Assembly: GCA_023653785.1 (NCBI GenBank) | Contig: JAMKCH010001600.1 | Span: forward strand, 1 to 64,000 | Reading direction: 5' to 3' | DNA from: Ophioderma brevispina | Taxonomy: Eukaryota > Echinodermata > Ophiuroidea > Amphilepidida > Ophiodermatidae | DNA: 64,000 nucleotides | Shown here: piece by piece, positions 63,784 to 64,000 of the stretch | Layout: the number at the start of each line of letters is the position of its first letter | How positions within the stretch are numbered: the stretch's first letter is position 1 | Program-made: the position numbers and the translations under genes | The notes under the pieces: model-generated | Seen by the model: the letters and a program-made list of their open reading frames with translations, nothing else | Told to the model about the DNA's origin: nothing | Databases searched by the model: none

Positions 63784-63996
63784 AGAAGACTTCCGTAGCT
63801 TCCCACAATGCAGTGCTTCCATTGGAATTTTGTATACAGTTGTCATGTGAATCGTGTGAAGATGAAACACTCTTAACTGCAGTTTGTGATCAGTACTGTC
63901 AATTTAGCCATGTTTCATCACGACCATCCACATCAGTACCTGTACAAAAACCTCCATTGGAAGCAAAGCATTGTGGGAAGCTACTGAAATCTTCTC
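63784..63996. mobile_element. Inverted-repeat element with TTCCCACAATGC ends
   Basis: Left 'gaagacttccgtagcttccc' followed by 'acaatgcagtgcttccattgg' faces right 'ccattggaagcaaagcattg' followed by 'tgggaagctactgaaatcttc'. Arms of about 50 bp, about 100-bp centre. Confidence 0.85.
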
Positions 63997-64000
63997 TTGA

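Overview
The window is AT-rich, intron-rich and packed with repeats, as expected of an invertebrate animal nuclear genome. The balance of features (many short inverted-repeat elements, tRNA-derived SINEs, a DIRS retrotransposon, direct AGGTCA-type repeats) suggests a marine deuterostome such as an echinoderm or hemichordate. That placement is inference; only 'animal' is firm. No prokaryotic signal, CRISPR array, rRNA gene or functional tRNA gene was seen.

The one host gene I can name is RAD9A, the checkpoint subunit of the 9-1-1 clamp, on the + strand. Recognisable exons run from 22,467 to the stop codon at 59,934, with a polyadenylation signal at 60,230. A possible first exon lies 20 kb further upstream at about 2,680. 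The exon that should encode the conserved stretch after exon 2 was not found in the 23-kb intron 22,538-45,740. Several exon junctions miss frame by one base, and tandem-repeat copies and mobile-element genes here show the same single-base indel noise. A raw long-read assembly is therefore as good an explanation as gene decay.

Layout. 1-12 kb: dispersed repeats, short inverted-repeat elements (one nested inside another) and an unidentified protein-like tract (4.2-6.7 kb). 12-19 kb: hairpin elements, telomere-like repeats, and a 4.2-kb unit bounded by roughly 0.9-kb inverted arms that contains a non-LTR reverse transcriptase remnant. 20-27.5 kb: SINE, RAD9A exon 2, and simple and 20-bp satellites. 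27.6-36.05 kb: a GC-rich DIRS-type tyrosine-recombinase retrotransposon with inverted terminal repeats and an internal complementary region, sitting inside the RAD9A intron. 36.6-40.25 kb: possible minus-strand exons of an unknown gene, one within a 1.54-kb tandem duplication. 41-45.7 kb: short elements and TGACC or G-rich repeats. 45.7-60.3 kb: the rest of RAD9A, whose introns hold inverted-repeat elements, two more non-LTR remnants, and an unusual ten-copy array made from the end of a RAD9A exon including its splice donor. 60.8-64 kb: 290-350 bp tandem repeats rich in AGGTCA half-sites, a long poly-C run and a final inverted repeat.

The most interesting observation is the 114-bp array at 54.75-55.91 kb: each unit carries the coding end of the RAD9A exon plus its own 5' splice site, giving about ten competing donors in a genome-stability gene.
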